From: Bacteroides sp. CAG:443
GTDB lineage: Bacteria; Bacteroidota; Bacteroidia; Bacteroidales; Bacteroidaceae
Length of the DNA stretch: 64,000 nt
NCBI GenBank assembly: GCA_000432735.1
Contig: FR887812.1
Location: 20,609 to 84,608, forward strand
Reading direction: 5' to 3'
Both the position numbers and the translations under genes were made by a program. The notes below the pieces were generated by a model. The model had not been told where the DNA came from and ran no database searches. It saw only the letters and a list, made by a program, of their open reading frames with translations. Positions 63,943 through 64,000 of the stretch are shown here, piece after piece. Every line of letters begins with the position of its first letter. Positions within the stretch are counted from its first letter, which is position 1.

Positions 63943-64000
63943 ATGAGCTTGAAAATTGTTGTATTGGCGAAGCAAGTACCTGACACTCGCTGTGTAGGGA
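63943..64000 (+). CDS. etfB: Electron transfer flavoprotein beta subunit, N-terminus (partial)
   Basis: Only the first 19 codons are in the window: MSLKIVVLAKQVPDTRCVG. The LAKQVPDT motif near the N-terminus is typical of EtfB, the adenosine-nucleotide-binding subunit that, with EtfA, shuttles electrons between flavin dehydrogenases and the respiratory chain or a bifurcating partner. The gene runs off the right edge. A canonical promoter lies upstream. Confidence 0.85.
   Translation, partial: MSLKIVVLAKQVPDTRCVG

Overview
The window is chromosomal DNA of a gut-type member of the Bacteroidales, most likely Bacteroides or Phocaeicola. The evidence is a SusC/SusD pair inside a pectin-degradation locus, a NuoCD-fused complex I operon without nuoE, nuoF or nuoG, a MurF-alanine racemase fusion, a GSCFA gene, a RhaR-type rhamnose operon, and many Bacteroidota-type promoters with a TAnnTTTG -7 box, several with a TTTG-type -33 box about 18-20 bp upstream. 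There is no IS element, phage, CRISPR array, tRNA or rRNA. The only RNA gene is tmRNA.

Layout: 0-0.8 kb holds the end of a biotin operon (probable bioC tail, bioD). 0.9-1.3 kb is tmRNA on the minus strand. 1.4-2.6 kb is a lactonase-family lipoprotein. 2.8-6.1 kb is a mannose module (manA followed by a GH92 alpha-mannosidase). 6.4-9.6 kb has two envelope proteins of unknown function. 9.9-19.8 kb is an eleven-subunit complex I operon (nuoA, B, CD, H-N), preceded by a small secreted orphan. 20.8-24.1 kb is trkA-dxs, with no trkH beside it. 24.2-27.6 kb is GSCFA plus murF-alr.

27.8-50.2 kb is a homogalacturonan (pectin) utilization locus. It has a CE7-like esterase, a divergently transcribed transport and isomerase arm (orphan PTS-type EIIC permease, KduI with a signal peptide, hexuronate-type MFS), a GH105-CE8 fusion, SusC, SusD, a surface lipoprotein, two tandem PL1 pectate lyases, a PL10-hydrolase fusion and a CE12-CE8 fusion. 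Likely flow: surface lyases and esterases cut and de-esterify pectin, SusCD imports oligosaccharides, and periplasmic GH105 releases the unsaturated uronate. That product would be isomerised by an apparently exported KduI and could enter by the EIIC permease, while saturated galacturonate uses the MFS carrier. The locus carries no regulator of its own. A duplicated pair of TTTTGTACAAAA palindromes lies at both of its edges.

50.4-53.4 kb is a TonB-domain protein with an unusual C-terminal tail and an AAE-family transporter. 53.5-59.4 kb is the L-rhamnose regulon (AraC regulator, aldolase, permease, isomerase, kinase), without a lactaldehyde reductase. 59.7-61.1 kb is a divergent GH140 apiosidase-family gene, linking rhamnose use to rhamnogalacturonan-II. 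61.2-64 kb is an aquaporin, an MscS channel, a TlpA-like lipoprotein and the start of etfB.

The most interesting signal is the EIIC/KduI arm: a GatC-like PTS membrane subunit with no PTS partner in view, coupled to an isomerase that appears to act in the periplasm.
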